The notes under the pieces were generated by a model. The model searched no databases, was not told the origin of the DNA, and saw only the letters and a program-made list of their open reading frames with translations. Shown in pieces: positions 53,852-62,429 of a stretch of DNA of 64,000 bases. The first letter of the stretch is position 1; the number at the start of each line of letters is the position of its first letter. Both the position numbers and the translations under genes were made by a program. The stretch is from Deinococcus aquiradiocola (GTDB lineage: Bacteria > Deinococcota > Deinococci > Deinococcales > Deinococcaceae). Location of the stretch: contig NZ_BMOE01000006.1 in the NCBI RefSeq assembly GCF_014646915.1, positions 1 through 64,000 on the forward strand, written 5' to 3'.

Positions 53852-56758
53852 TCAGGGGAGGAGTGGCGCGTCCGCGAAGCGGTTGCGGAACTCTGCGGGG
53901 GGCACGCCGGGCGCGATCAGCCAGCCCTGCATGGTGGGGCAGCCGAGCTCGGCGAGCAGGTCCGCCTGGGCCTCCGTCTCGACGCCCTCGGCGACGACGT
54001 GCAGTGCGAGCGCACTGGCGAGGGCCAGGGTGGCCTGCACGATGGCGCGGTTCTCGCGGCCGTCACGGCCGGGCCGGTCGAGTTCGTTCACGAAGGCCCG
54101 GTCGATCTTCAGTTCGTGCGCGAGCAGGTGCCGCAGCGTCATGAGGGTGGAGTACCCGGTGCCGAAGTCGTCGATGGCGACACGAACGCCGAGCGCGTTC
54201 AGTTCGTGGATGGCGTACGTCACGGCGCTCAGGTCGTTAATGATGGCGGTTTCCGTGATCTCGAGCATCAGGCGCTCCGGTGGGAAACGCGCGGCTCGCA
54301 GCAGCACGGCGAGGTGGGCCGGGAAACGGGAGTTGCGCAGCTGGACCGGTGAGACGTTCACGCTGAGCCTGAGGTGCGCGGGCCAGTGGGCCGCTTCGTG
54401 CAGCGCCTCTCGCAGCACGAAGGTGCCGATGTCCGTGATCAGTCCGGTCGCCTCGGCCACCGGGATGAACTCGGCGGGCGACACGGGGCCGAGCGTGGGA
54501 TGCGTCCAGCGGAGCAGCGCCTCGGCGCCCGTGACGGCGCGGGTGTCGCAGCGCACCTGCGGCTGATACACGAGCGTGAACTGGCCGCCGCTCAGGCCCT
54601 CGTACATCGCCGCTTCCAGTGCGAGGTGCGAGATGCGCGGCTGGGAGGACGGCAGGTAGGCCTGCCACAGCTGGCCGCTGCGTTTGGCCTGGTACATGGC
54701 GGTGTCGGCCTGACGCATCAGGCTCGCGAGCGTGTCGCCGTGGTCCGGCGCGAGACTCCAGCCGATGGCGACACCGACGCGCAGGGAACGGCCGGAGATG
54801 TCGAAGGGTCGGCTCACGGCGTTCTGGACGGCGGCGCTCACGGCCTCGATGTGCGCGGGATCGTCGAGAAGCAGCGCGAACTCGTCGCCGCCCATCCGTG
54901 CGAGCGACAGGACCGGGAAGCGGACGAGTTCGGCCTGCAGGCGCTCTCCGACGCCGCGCAGCAGGTCGTCGCCGACGTCGTGGCCGAGCGTGTCGTTCAC
55001 GAACTTGAAGCGGTTGAGGTCCATCAGGGCCAGAGCGCGCGGGGGCGCGTCAGGCGTGCCGAGGAAGGCAGCGACCGACCGCGCGAACCCGTCACGGTTC
55101 AGCAGGCCGGTCAGGGAGTCGCGGTAGGCGAGGCGCTCCAGACGGTCCTGGTGCCGTTGCCGGTCGATGAAGAGCGCCACGTGCCCCGCGACGTGCTCCG
55201 CAAGGTCCTGCACCTGCGTGGTGGCCTCCAGGCGCTGCGGGTGCGTCAGGGCCAGCACGCCGAGCAGTTCGCGGGCGTGGTCGTAGAGCGGCACCTCGAC
55301 GCTCGTCCCGACGGCGGGCCGCCACTGGCCGTCCACGAGCGTCCCGAGGTTCAGCCGCTCCCACACGTGTTGAATGACGTGAGGGCGCGCCTGCCGGTCC
55401 GGGTCGCGCCGCGCCCAGAGTCGGCGGGCGTCTTCACTCAGGTAGTCCTGCAGGCTGGCGCGCAGTTCCGGCAGGACGGGACCGATGGTGCGCATGACGG
55501 GCTCGTCGAGCGTGACGACGCCGGGTGTCCAGCCGGGCGTGGCCTCCTTCAGGCCGTGGAACATCCACTCCAGCACCTCTTCGAGCGGCGCGCCTCCGAG
55601 GGACGTGACGGCCGCCGCCGCGAAACTCTGCAGGAACACGCTCGCCTGCCGCTGTACGCGCACGTCACGCAGCAGCAGGGCCCAGTGGGGCGTCTGCCGC
55701 TGCCCTGGCCCGGGGTCGTCCGGGGGCATGGGGGTGGCGCTCACCTCCCACCACTGGCTGCTGGCGGAGAAGCGCAGGTCCATGACGATCGGCGCGTCCG
55801 GGTTGCTCCGCATGCGGCCGAACAGCCGTTCGACTTCCGGCCGGTCGCGGCGGTCCCACGGCCAGTCGAGCGGGCACGTACCGAGAATGTCCTGCCGCTG
55901 GCCGACGAGCGAGATGAAGGCCGCGTTGGCGTACACGACCTGCAGGGTTTCCGCGTCGAGCAGGCAGACAGGCGCGGAGGTGGCGTTCATGCCGCCCTCC
56001 AGCAGGCGGAGGCGTTCGGTCTGCTGCAGGCGCTCCGGGAGGTCTGTGGCGCAGGAGATCACGAGGTCGCGGTCGGTGGTGGGCTCGCGCGCGGAGATGA
56101 AGGTCCGTTCGTAGAGCCGGTCACCGATCGTTTCGGTCCAGCGCCGAGGTTCGCGCGTGGCGAGAACGGACGCGAGTTCCGCTTCGCGCCGCTGCAGGGC
56201 GGGTTCGTCAAGCTGCAGTGCGGCGGCGGCGTCCCGGTCACGCCGCCCTGTCACGACGTCTCGCAGGGCAGCGTCCGGCACGGCGGCCGGGTTGACGTAC
56301 AGGTAACGGCCCTGCTCGTCCAGCACGCTGACGGGCAGCGGCAGGTCCTGCAGCAGCCGGTGATAGAAGGTCACCTCGCCCGACTGTGCCGGGCTCGGCC
56401 GGATGACGATCATGACGGCGCGCCGACCGCCCGGCAGCTCGAAGCGCACACCGCGGATCTGCGCGTGGATGGGGTGGCCGCGCGGGTCGCGGAAGGTGCT
56501 GTCGCGGCGCGTGGGCAGTTTCAGCTCGGCGCCGAAGGTCGTCACGTTCCGGCGGAACGCCTCGCGTTCGTGCGCGGCGACGATCTTCAGGACGTCCGTG
56601 CCGGGGAGGGTCGCGGCGTCGTGGCCGCTCCAGGTGCCGAACGCCTCGGAGACGGCCAGCACCTCGAGGGTGAGCGGCTCCAGCACCAGGACGGGATCGA
56701 TGCTGCGGGTGATGGCGTCGAGAACGACACGGTCGTCTCGAGCAGGGTTTGCAGCCAT
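53852..56758 (-). CDS. PAS-GAF-GGDEF-EAL cyclic-di-GMP protein
   Basis: 968 residues. Three PAS-like domains (about 10-120, 130-250, 265-380), a GAF-like region (about 385-540), then GGDEF (DSLTGLLNRDGF; ALMDLNRFKFVNDTLGHDVG; RMGGDEFALLL) and EAL (GAEALLRWTHPTLGPVSP; IDDFGTGYSTLM; LKIDRAFV; VVAEGVET). Both catalytic signatures are intact, so it may make or break cyclic-di-GMP. CATACT lies 6 bases before the ATG, suggesting a leaderless mRNA. Confidence 0.9.
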   Translation of the reverse strand: MAANPARDDRVVLDAITRSIDPVLVLEPLTLEVLAVSEAFGTWSGHDAATLPGTDVLKIVAAHEREAFRRNVTTFGAELKLPTRRDSTFRDPRGHPIHAQIRGVRFELPGGRRAVMIVIRPSPAQSGEVTFYHRLLQDLPLPVSVLDEQGRYLYVNPAAVPDAALRDVVTGRRDRDAAAALQLDEPALQRREAELASVLATREPRRWTETIGDRLYERTFISAREPTTDRDLVISCATDLPERLQQTERLRLLEGGMNATSAPVCLLDAETLQVVYANAAFISLVGQRQDILGTCPLDWPWDRRDRPEVERLFGRMRSNPDAPIVMDLRFSASSQWWEVSATPMPPDDPGPGQRQTPHWALLLRDVRVQRQASVFLQSFAAAAVTSLGGAPLEEVLEWMFHGLKEATPGWTPGVVTLDEPVMRTIGPVLPELRASLQDYLSEDARRLWARRDPDRQARPHVIQHVWERLNLGTLVDGQWRPAVGTSVEVPLYDHARELLGVLALTHPQRLEATTQVQDLAEHVAGHVALFIDRQRHQDRLERLAYRDSLTGLLNRDGFARSVAAFLGTPDAPPRALALMDLNRFKFVNDTLGHDVGDDLLRGVGERLQAELVRFPVLSLARMGGDEFALLLDDPAHIEAVSAAVQNAVSRPFDISGRSLRVGVAIGWSLAPDHGDTLASLMRQADTAMYQAKRSGQLWQAYLPSSQPRISHLALEAAMYEGLSGGQFTLVYQPQVRCDTRAVTGAEALLRWTHPTLGPVSPAEFIPVAEATGLITDIGTFVLREALHEAAHWPAHLRLSVNVSPVQLRNSRFPAHLAVLLRAARFPPERLMLEITETAIINDLSAVTYAIHELNALGVRVAIDDFGTGYSTLMTLRHLLAHELKIDRAFVNELDRPGRDGRENRAIVQATLALASALALHVVAEGVETEAQADLLAELGCPTMQGWLIAPGVPPAEFRNRFADAPLLP

Positions 56759-56913
56759 ACTTCGAGTATGGGTGCGTGCCGTCACGGAAATCTTAACCGG
56801 ACGTCCACGTTCGCCCTTCTGCCGGGGGCGAGGCGCCCACCGGTCAGGCGGTGCGGCCGCTGCGCCGAAGCCTGGGCGCAGCCATCCATCAGATTGATCC
56901 GGTAGGATGGGGC

Positions 56914-57234
56914 ATGACTGCCGCTCGCCAGCCACCGGTGCTCGACCTGCTGAAGGCGCTCGCGAGCGAGGTCCGCTTTGAACTGGTACGGATCCTGGCG
57001 CACGGCGAGCACTGCGTCTGCGATCTGGAGGCGGTGCTGGGGTTACCGCAGTCGAAGGTGTCGTACCACCTGGCGGTCCTGAAGGACGTGGGACTGGTGA
57101 GCAGCGAGCAGCGCGGCAAGAACAGTTACTATCGCCTGCAGCACGGGCCGCTGTACCTGCTGGGCGGCGAGTTGCTCGCTGCGCTGCTGACGCCTGACCC
57201 GGCGTTGACGCAACGAATCAGATCGGTGTGTTAG
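56914..57234 (+). CDS. arsR: ArsR-family arsenic-responsive repressor
   Basis: 106 residues. LLKALASEVRFELVRILAHG, then EHCVCDLEAVLGLPQSKVSY and HLAVLKDVGLVSSEQRGKNS form the winged helix; CVC is the As(III) thiol site. A final Cys ends the protein. TAGGAT is 5 bases before the ATG (leaderless), and ATCAGATTGAT (56888-56898) overlaps the promoter as a likely operator. Confidence 0.9.
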   Translation: MTAARQPPVLDLLKALASEVRFELVRILAHGEHCVCDLEAVLGLPQSKVSYHLAVLKDVGLVSSEQRGKNSYYRLQHGPLYLLGGELLAALLTPDPALTQRIRSVC

Positions 57235-57243
57235 GCTGCCGTC

Positions 57244-57705
57244 ATGACCCGCGTCCTGATCCTCTGCACCCACAACAGCGCCCGCAGCCAGATGGCCGAG
57301 GGCCTGACCCGCCGGGCTGCCCAGCGGCTTGGCCTCGACCTGGAGGTGTTCAGCGCCGGGACGGAAGCCACGCGCGTCAAGGAGGACGCGGCGACCGTGA
57401 TGGCGGAGATCGGCGTGGACCTCGGCACGCACCGCAGCAAGACGCTGCACGACGTGCCGGACCCCTGGAACTTCGAGTACGTGGTGACGGTGTGCGACAG
57501 TGCCGCCGAGGCCTGCCCCACGTACCCCGCCCGCACCACACGGCGGCACTACCCGTTCGTGGACCCGAGCGGCGGGAGCCTGGAGCGCTGGCGGGCCGTG
57601 CGTGACCAGCTGGACCTGCAGTTCGTCTCGTTCGTGGAGGCCCTCAGGGACGGCCGCCCGGTGCCGGACAGTTACGAGGACAGTCCCGCCGTGTCGGTGG
57701 CCTGA
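57244..57705 (+). CDS. arsC: Arsenate reductase, thioredoxin-coupled LMW phosphatase type
   Basis: 153 residues. The P-loop LILCTHNSARSQMAEG starts the protein, with a second redox Cys in VVTVCDSAAEACPTYP. It reduces arsenate to arsenite. The gene follows arsR by 9 bases and touches the aquaporin gene directly. Confidence 0.9.
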   Translation: MTRVLILCTHNSARSQMAEGLTRRAAQRLGLDLEVFSAGTEATRVKEDAATVMAEIGVDLGTHRSKTLHDVPDPWNFEYVVTVCDSAAEACPTYPARTTRRHYPFVDPSGGSLERWRAVRDQLDLQFVSFVEALRDGRPVPDSYEDSPAVSVA

Positions 57706-58392
57706 GTGCCTGTGCCGCTGCCGCGCGCCGTGGCGGCCGAACTGCTGGGCACCTTCGCGCTGACGTTCTTCGGGCCGGGCGCGGCGGTGGTGGACGCGCA
57801 GACGGGTCAGCTGGGCCACATGGGGGTGGCCGCGGTGTTCGGGCTGACGGTGGCCGCCGTCATCGCGGCCCTCGCGCCAATCAGCGGGGCGCACATCAAT
57901 CCGGCCGCGACGCTCGCGCTGACGCTGGCCGGAAAGTTCCCGGCGCGCCGGGCGCTGCCATACGTCGGCGCGCAGCTGCTCGGGGCCGCACTGGCGGCGT
58001 ACCTGCTGCTGGCGTTGTTCGGCCTGCGCGGCGACCTGGGCGTGACGGTCCCGGCAGTCGGGACGGGGCGCGCGTTCCTGCTGGAGGCGGTCATGACGTT
58101 CTTCCTGCTGCTGGTGGCGCTCCGCAGCGGTCTGCCGTGGACGGTGGGGGCCGCGGTGGCGCTGGAGGCGGCGGTGGGCGGCCCGGTCACGGGCGCGAGC
58201 ATGAATCCCGCCCGCAGTTTCGGTCCGGCGCTCGCGAGCGGCATCTGGACCGCGCACTGGCTGTACTGGGCGGCCCCGATGCTGGGCGCGGTCCTGGCGG
58301 TCGCCGCGAACCGTTTCCTGAGTCCGGCAGCACCGGTCGAACCTGAACCTCACGGGGCGCAGGAGTTCGCGCCACGCGGCGGGCAGGCGTGA
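57706..58392 (+). CDS. Aquaporin-family channel, probable arsenite exit (AqpS-like)
   Basis: 228 residues, GTG start right after the arsC stop. Six membrane segments and two half-helices with NPA motifs: SGAHINPAATLALTLAGKF and GASMNPARSFGPALASG. In arsR-aqpS-arsC operons such channels let arsenite made by ArsC leave the cell; no ArsB or Acr3 gene is present here, which fits that role. Confidence 0.88.
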   Translation: MPVPLPRAVAAELLGTFALTFFGPGAAVVDAQTGQLGHMGVAAVFGLTVAAVIAALAPISGAHINPAATLALTLAGKFPARRALPYVGAQLLGAALAAYLLLALFGLRGDLGVTVPAVGTGRAFLLEAVMTFFLLLVALRSGLPWTVGAAVALEAAVGGPVTGASMNPARSFGPALASGIWTAHWLYWAAPMLGAVLAVAANRFLSPAAPVEPEPHGAQEFAPRGGQA

Positions 58393-58417
58393 CCGGGACC
58401 GGAAGCGGGAGGCGGGC

Positions 58418-59137
<720 letters not shown>

Positions 59138-59216
59138 GGGCACCCACCACCCAGACGCGGCTGGACACCCGAAGTTCAGCCGTGCGGGTCGGGGACCAGA
59201 CCGTGCGGCGTGCGGT

Positions 59217-59879
59217 TCAGGCGGTGCCGGGCGGTGGAGTGACGAGGCCGCGGTACAGGGCGGTGAGGGCGTCGGGCAGGACGGCGTCGAGCTGCAGGTG
59301 CAGGGCGGCGAGTTCGGTGCCGCTGAGGGCGTCGCGGACGGCGGGGCTGGGGTCGCTCATGGGTTGCAGGCCCGCGATGAGCGCCTGCGTGTACGTGAGG
59401 AGGCGCGCGCCGCCCCCGGCGGGCAGGCCGGGGAGGGCGGCTTCGAGCAGGGGGGTGGTCTGGGCGAGATGTCCGGCGATCCAGGTCTTGTGCGTCAGGG
59501 CGCGTTCCGGGGTGATGTTGTGTTCGAGGATCCCGGCGAGCAGCGGGATGAGGCGCGTCAGGTTCTGGCGCTCCAGGGTGAGGGCGGTGACGGTGCGCGC
59601 GAGGCTTTCGGGGGTGTGCGTGCCGCCGAGGCGCAGGTGGCGGTCGAGGGCGGCGAACCAGTCGCCGAGCAGCGTCTCGTAGAGGCTGAGGAAGAGGTCT
59701 TCCTTGCTGGGGAAGTACGCGAAGAGGGCGGCCTTGGTGACGCCGACGCCGGTGGCGATGGCGTTGAGGGTGAGGTCCGGGTAGCGGTGCGTCTGCCAGA
59801 GGGTGAGGGCGGCCGCGAGGATCTGTTCGCGGCGTTCGCGTTTGGCCTCGTCACTGCGGGCGCGAACGTTAAAAACCAT
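59217..59879 (-). CDS. TetR-family transcriptional regulator
   Basis: 220 residues. The HTH reads REQILAAALTLWQTHRYPDL and TLNAIATGVGVTKAALFAYF followed by PSKEDLFLSLYETLL; the C-terminal domain is a TetR-type helical ligand domain. TACTAT lies 6 bases before the ATG (leaderless). The SDR gene is divergent, and a palindrome at 59908 lies between them. Confidence 0.88.
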   Translation of the reverse strand: MVFNVRARSDEAKRERREQILAAALTLWQTHRYPDLTLNAIATGVGVTKAALFAYFPSKEDLFLSLYETLLGDWFAALDRHLRLGGTHTPESLARTVTALTLERQNLTRLIPLLAGILEHNITPERALTHKTWIAGHLAQTTPLLEAALPGLPAGGGARLLTYTQALIAGLQPMSDPSPAVRDALSGTELAALHLQLDAVLPDALTALYRGLVTPPPGTA

Positions 59880-59907
59880 GAGTCAATAGTAGCAGAAGTT
59901 GGCCCAG

Positions 59908-59920
59908 CGTTCACTGAACG
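59908..59920. promoter_or_regulatory. Palindrome between tetR and SDR genes
   Basis: CGTTCA-C-TGAACG is a perfect 13-base palindrome about 30 bases upstream of the TetR start and 31 bases before the -35 of the SDR promoter. It suits a TetR operator acting on both genes. Confidence 0.5.
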
Positions 59921-59950
59921 TGATGGCCGAGGTCCGCCTTCCTGGGGCGC

Positions 59951-59980
59951 TTGACAGAGCGACCCCAGGTTGCTTAACTT
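59951..59980 (+). promoter_or_regulatory. Promoter of the SDR gene
   Basis: TTGACA (59951-59956), an 18-base spacer and TAACTT (59975-59980). Confidence 0.65.
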
Positions 59981-60023
59981 AATTCACCAGCGGTCATTTA
60001 TTCTGGCCGCGGCAGGAGACCGC

Positions 60024-60851
60024 ATGACCCAGACCAGCACCACACCCCCCGGCCCCACCCGCCCCACCGCCCTCATCACCGGCGCCAGCGGCGGCATCGG
60101 CGAAGCCATCGCCCGCCAGCTCGCCGCACGCCACACGCACCTCATCCTCGTCGCCCGAAACGAATCCCGCCTCCAGACCCTCGCCACCGAACTGCAGGAC
60201 CGCCACGGCGTCCACGCGCACGTGATCGCCCAGGACCTCACGGCCCCCCACGCCACCGACGCCCTCTGGGAACAGGTCCAGACCCGGAACCTGCAGGTGG
60301 ACTTCCTCGTGAACAACGCCGGCTTCGCCGACTACGGCGAATTCCACACCCTCGACCGCGCCCGCCAGCTCGACATGATCCAGGTGAACGTCACGGTCCT
60401 CACCGACCTCACGCACCGCTTCCTGCCCGGCATGGTGCAGCGCTCACGCGGCCGCGTCCTGAACATCGCCAGCACCGCCGCCTTCATGCCCGGCCCCCTC
60501 ATGGCCGTGTACTACGCCACCAAAGCCTACGTCCTCAGCTTCAGCGAAGCCCTCAACGAGGAACTGCGCGGCACCGGCGTCCACGTCACCGCCGCCTGCC
60601 CCGGCCCGGTCGCCACCGGCTTCCAGGCCGCCGCACAGATGGAAGGCAGCCGACTGATCGCCACGGACGCCGGACAGCGCGCCATCATGACGCCGGACAC
60701 GGTGGCCGCCGAGGCCGTGGACGCCATGCTGCACGGCCAGAGCGTCCGCGTGATCGGCCTGATGAACCGCGTGCAGGCCTTCCTGCCCAGACTCGTCCCG
60801 CGCGCCCTGCTGCCCAGAATCGTGAAACAGGTCCAGGACCGCGCCCACTGA
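60024..60851 (+). CDS. Short-chain dehydrogenase/reductase
   Basis: 275 residues; the ATG at 60024 has AGGAG upstream. Classical SDR: cofactor loop ALITGASGGIGEAIARQLA, VNNAGFADYGEF, catalytic Ser in NIASTAAFMPG and YYATKAYVLSFSEAL (YxxxK). An Arg after the first strand (VARNE) suggests NADP(H). Substrate unknown; control by the divergent TetR protein is likely. Confidence 0.9.
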   Translation: MTQTSTTPPGPTRPTALITGASGGIGEAIARQLAARHTHLILVARNESRLQTLATELQDRHGVHAHVIAQDLTAPHATDALWEQVQTRNLQVDFLVNNAGFADYGEFHTLDRARQLDMIQVNVTVLTDLTHRFLPGMVQRSRGRVLNIASTAAFMPGPLMAVYYATKAYVLSFSEALNEELRGTGVHVTAACPGPVATGFQAAAQMEGSRLIATDAGQRAIMTPDTVAAEAVDAMLHGQSVRVIGLMNRVQAFLPRLVPRALLPRIVKQVQDRAH

Positions 60852-60919
60852 TCCCTCCGCCGGAACGCCTACCCGGCCACTACGCCACCCGGCGAATGTG
60901 AGACAGACACGCGCCGCCG

Positions 60920-60925
60920 TACACT
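60920..60925 (+). promoter_or_regulatory. Possible -10 box of the RNA array
   Basis: TACACT lies about 70 bases before the first Y RNA-like element. The -35 region is weak. It is the only promoter-like signal between the SDR gene and the array. Confidence 0.3.
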
Positions 60926-60995
60926 TCATGGCAGGTGAGAACGCACGCCGCTCTCCCCCACCGGCCAGACCGGGACCGACTCCACCGAACCTCTC

Positions 60996-61070
60996 CGGAA
61001 TGGGCCGAAGACCCTGGGTTACCCAACTGTCACCTGGAACCCGACCCAGGATCACCCCTCGTCCATTCCG
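60996..61070 (+). ncRNA. Y RNA-like element 1 (open-ended)
   Basis: The ends CGGAATGGGC (60996-61005) and GTCCATTCCG (61061-61070) pair over ten bases including one G-U. Inside the helix the 5' strand continues CGAAG and the 3' strand carries CCCCTC before GTCC; these are the positions of CCGA and CUUG in the Ro60-binding helix of Y RNAs. A second helix CCTGGG/CCCAGG follows. About 75 nt. No T-loop is seen. The fold is read by eye; transcription is not shown. Confidence 0.5.
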
Positions 61071-61181
61071 CCCGTGATTCCATCGTCCAACGGCACAAGA
61101 CGCCCCGTTGTCTGCGGGAAGATGCGCCAGTGCCGGTGAATGCTGGAATTCCCGCTGGAATCGCCACACCATGCGTTGCAG

Positions 61182-61328
61182 GGAACCTCAGGGCCGACCG
61201 GTCACGGTTCTTTCACACCTCGGCCCCCATGGGGGCGAACGGGCGGAAACCTCCGCAGGAGGGTCCGGGTTCGGTTCCCGGCATGGAAATGGCCCGATTC
61301 CGTGACCACCCCCTTGCCCGGAAGTTCC
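61182..61328 (+). ncRNA. Y RNA-like element 2 with tRNA-like T-arm
   Basis: Ends GGAACCTCAGGGC (61182-61194) and GCCCGGAAGTTCC (61316-61328) pair in 11 of 13 positions. Next come CGACC on one strand and ACCCCCTT on the other, then an 8-bp perfect helix GGTCACGG (61201-61208)/CCGTGACC (61301-61308). The enclosed part has a hairpin CCTCC-GCA-GGAGG and a T-arm CCGGG-TTCGGTT-CCCGG. This order, a Ro helix closing a tRNA-like module, is that of bacterial YrlA RNAs. About 147 nt. A competing tRNA-like acceptor pairing (TTCCAT near 61078 with ATGGAA near 61283) also exists. Confidence 0.6.
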
Positions 61329-61354
61329 CCCGCTGCGCCACAGATCAGCATCAC

Positions 61355-61447
61355 GGTTGGGCCGAAGAAGGCTCGGTTCTCTCTGGCGATCACCCCTCAC
61401 GGGGTCCGGGTTCGACTCCCGCATCCGACCTCCACGCCTTGCCCGAC
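61355..61447 (+). ncRNA. Y RNA-like element 3 with tRNA-like T-arm
   Basis: GGTTGGGC (61355-61362) pairs with GCCCGACC (61440-61447) over eight bases with one G-U; CGAAG follows on the 5' strand and CTT precedes GCCC on the 3' strand. Inside are a hairpin ACCCC-TCAC-GGGGT and a T-arm CCGGG-TTCGACT-CCCGC. No encoded CCA. About 93 nt. Confidence 0.6.
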
Positions 61448-61455
61448 CAACCCAC

Positions 61456-61527
61456 GCAGATGTCGTCCAGCAGCCAGGATTTCTCGTTGCCAGCGAGAGG
61501 ACGGTGGTGCGAATCCACTCATCTGCT
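61456..61527 (+). tRNA. tRNA-Gly(GCC)
   Basis: 72 nt cloverleaf: acceptor GCAGATG/CATCTGC, D-stem GTCC/GGAT, anticodon stem TCTCG/CGAGA with loop TTGCCAG (anticodon GCC), T-arm GGTGG-TGCGAAT-CCACT. The T-loop has TGC instead of TTC. CCA is encoded (61528-61530). Confidence 0.85.
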
Positions 61528-61531
61528 CCAC

Positions 61532-61603
61532 GCAGGCTTCTTCCAGTCAGCAGGATGCCCGGCAACCGTCGGGTGACGGCGGTGCAATTCCGTCCAGCCT
61601 GCT
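61532..61603 (+). tRNA. tRNA-Gly-like gene with abnormal anticodon loop
   Basis: 72 nt, only 4 bases after the previous tRNA gene and clearly a paralogue of it (GCAGGCT/AGCCTGC acceptor, TTCC/GGAT D-stem, TGCAATT T-loop). The anticodon arm GCCCG-GCAACCGT-CGGGT has an eight-base loop and no U33, so no standard anticodon can be read. CTA instead of CCA follows. Probably not a normal decoding tRNA. Confidence 0.5.
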
Positions 61604-61607
61604 CTAC

Positions 61608-61682
61608 ACTCCGGTATCCCAATTCGGCAGAGGAACACGCCTCAGAAGCGTGACAGTGTGAGTTCAAATCTCACTCGGAGGA
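61608..61682 (+). tRNA. tRNA-Leu(CAG), short variable loop
   Basis: 75 nt. Acceptor ACTCCGG/TCGGAGG (first pair mismatched), anticodon stem CACGC/GCGTG with loop CTCAGAA (anticodon CAG), T-arm GTGAG-TTCAAAT-CTCAC, A73 and encoded CCA. Bacterial tRNA-Leu normally has a long variable arm; this one has five bases. The 5' part TATCCCAATTCGGCAGAGG looks like tRNAs carried by phages. Confidence 0.7.
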
Positions 61683-61881
61683 CCAGCCCCAGCGCGGGCC
61701 ACCGCACCAGAAATCCACTCCCAGAGGTACACGTATGAACGAGGCCACCCTGCACTCCACCCCCGCCCAGCGCACACAACTCAGTCAGGCCAGGCGAAAG
61801 GGTCGGAATCTGCACGGCCCGTTCCTCTGGCGAGGTCCGAAACCGGCCCGATATTCCCACCCCACCCGGACGCGAAATTCC

Positions 61882-61965
61882 GGATGGGCGGCGAAGACGG
61901 CGAGTCGCAGACGACTGTAAATCGTTTGCCTTCGGGCACAGTGGGTTCGAATCCCACCCCATCCA
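61882..61965 (+). tRNA. tRNA-Tyr(GTA)
   Basis: 84 nt class II tRNA: acceptor GGATGGG/CCCATCC, anticodon stem GACGA/TCGTT with loop CTGTAAA, long variable arm TGCC-TTCG-GGCA, T-arm GTGGG-TTCGAAT-CCCAC, A73 and encoded CCA (61966-61968). Confidence 0.88.
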
Positions 61966-61972
61966 CCATACG

Positions 61973-62109
61973 CGGCGGGTAGCTCAGCGGCAGAGCATTC
62001 GACTGCCCGAAAGGGCAGTTTCCCTCCACGCCCACTCGCCCAACCTGGGCCGACAGTGGAGGGTGACCTCTATATCGAACGGGCGCGGGTTCGACCCCCG
62101 CCCCGCCGC
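61973..62109 (+). ncRNA. tRNA-like RNA with Ro-type helix in the anticodon arm (a)
   Basis: Acceptor CGGCGGG/CCCGCCG is perfect, the D-arm GCTC-AGCGGCA-GAGC and T-arm GCGGG-TTCGACC-CCCGC are standard, and the anticodon stem is TTCGA/TCGAA. About 68 extra bases sit in the anticodon loop: hairpin CTGCCC-GAAA-GGGCAG, then CCCTCCAC (62022-62029) pairing perfectly with GTGGAGGG (62056-62063), enclosing CACTC-GCCC-AACCT-GGGC-CGACA. No CCA. At 137 nt it has the size of a Y RNA. A mature tRNA anticodon cannot be assigned. Confidence 0.6.
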
Positions 62110-62130
62110 TTCACTTCGACTCTCACCGTG

Positions 62131-62275
62131 GGGACGGTGGCGGAGCTGGTCAAACGCACATGTTTGCCCCTCGTGGGCTGACCCTCACCGCCCCTTGCCC
62201 GTCCGGGCCGATGCGTGAAGGTGACCTGGAACATACGGCCGGAAGGTCTCGCGGGTTCGAATCCCGCCCGTCCCC
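62131..62275 (+). ncRNA. Leu-type tRNA-like RNA with Ro-type helix (b)
   Basis: Acceptor GGGACGG/CCGTCCC perfect, D-region GGCGGAGCTGG, class II variable arm GGCC-GGAA-GGTC and T-arm GCGGG-TTCGAAT-CCCGC, all as in tRNA-Leu. About 65 bases interrupt the anticodon loop: hairpin GCCC-CTCGT-GGGC, then CCCTCAC paired (one mismatch) with GTGAAGG, enclosing CCTT-GCCC-GTCC-GGGC-CGATGC. No CCA follows. 145 nt. Confidence 0.6.
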
Positions 62276-62291
62276 CTCTTCCCCACTTCTG

Positions 62292-62420
62292 GGGCTGGTA
62301 GCTCAGTTCAACGCGCCTTTGCAGCCCTTGCCTGCCGTGCATTCCGGGCCGATCGCAGAGGCTTACAGGGAGAGCGTCCGCGTGAGCGGAAGGTCGCGGG
62401 TTCAAGTCCCGCCCAGCCCC
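62292..62420 (+). ncRNA. Class II tRNA-like RNA with Ro-type helix (c)
   Basis: Acceptor GGGCTGG/CCAGCCC perfect, variable arm TCCGC-GTGA-GCGGA and T-arm GCGGG-TTCAAGT-CCCGC. The insert holds CCCTTGCC and TTCCGGGCCGATC, closed by GCCCTTGC/GCAGAGGC (7 of 8). No CCA. The helix here can also be drawn in another register, pairing CTTGCC with GGGC. Confidence 0.5.
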
Positions 62421-62429
62421 ACACGACAT

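Noticed and set aside
61735..61920. 61-codon ORF inside the RNA array
   Set aside because: Has a weak AGAGG upstream but ends inside tRNA-Tyr and has no known domain; more likely spacer sequence between RNA genes.
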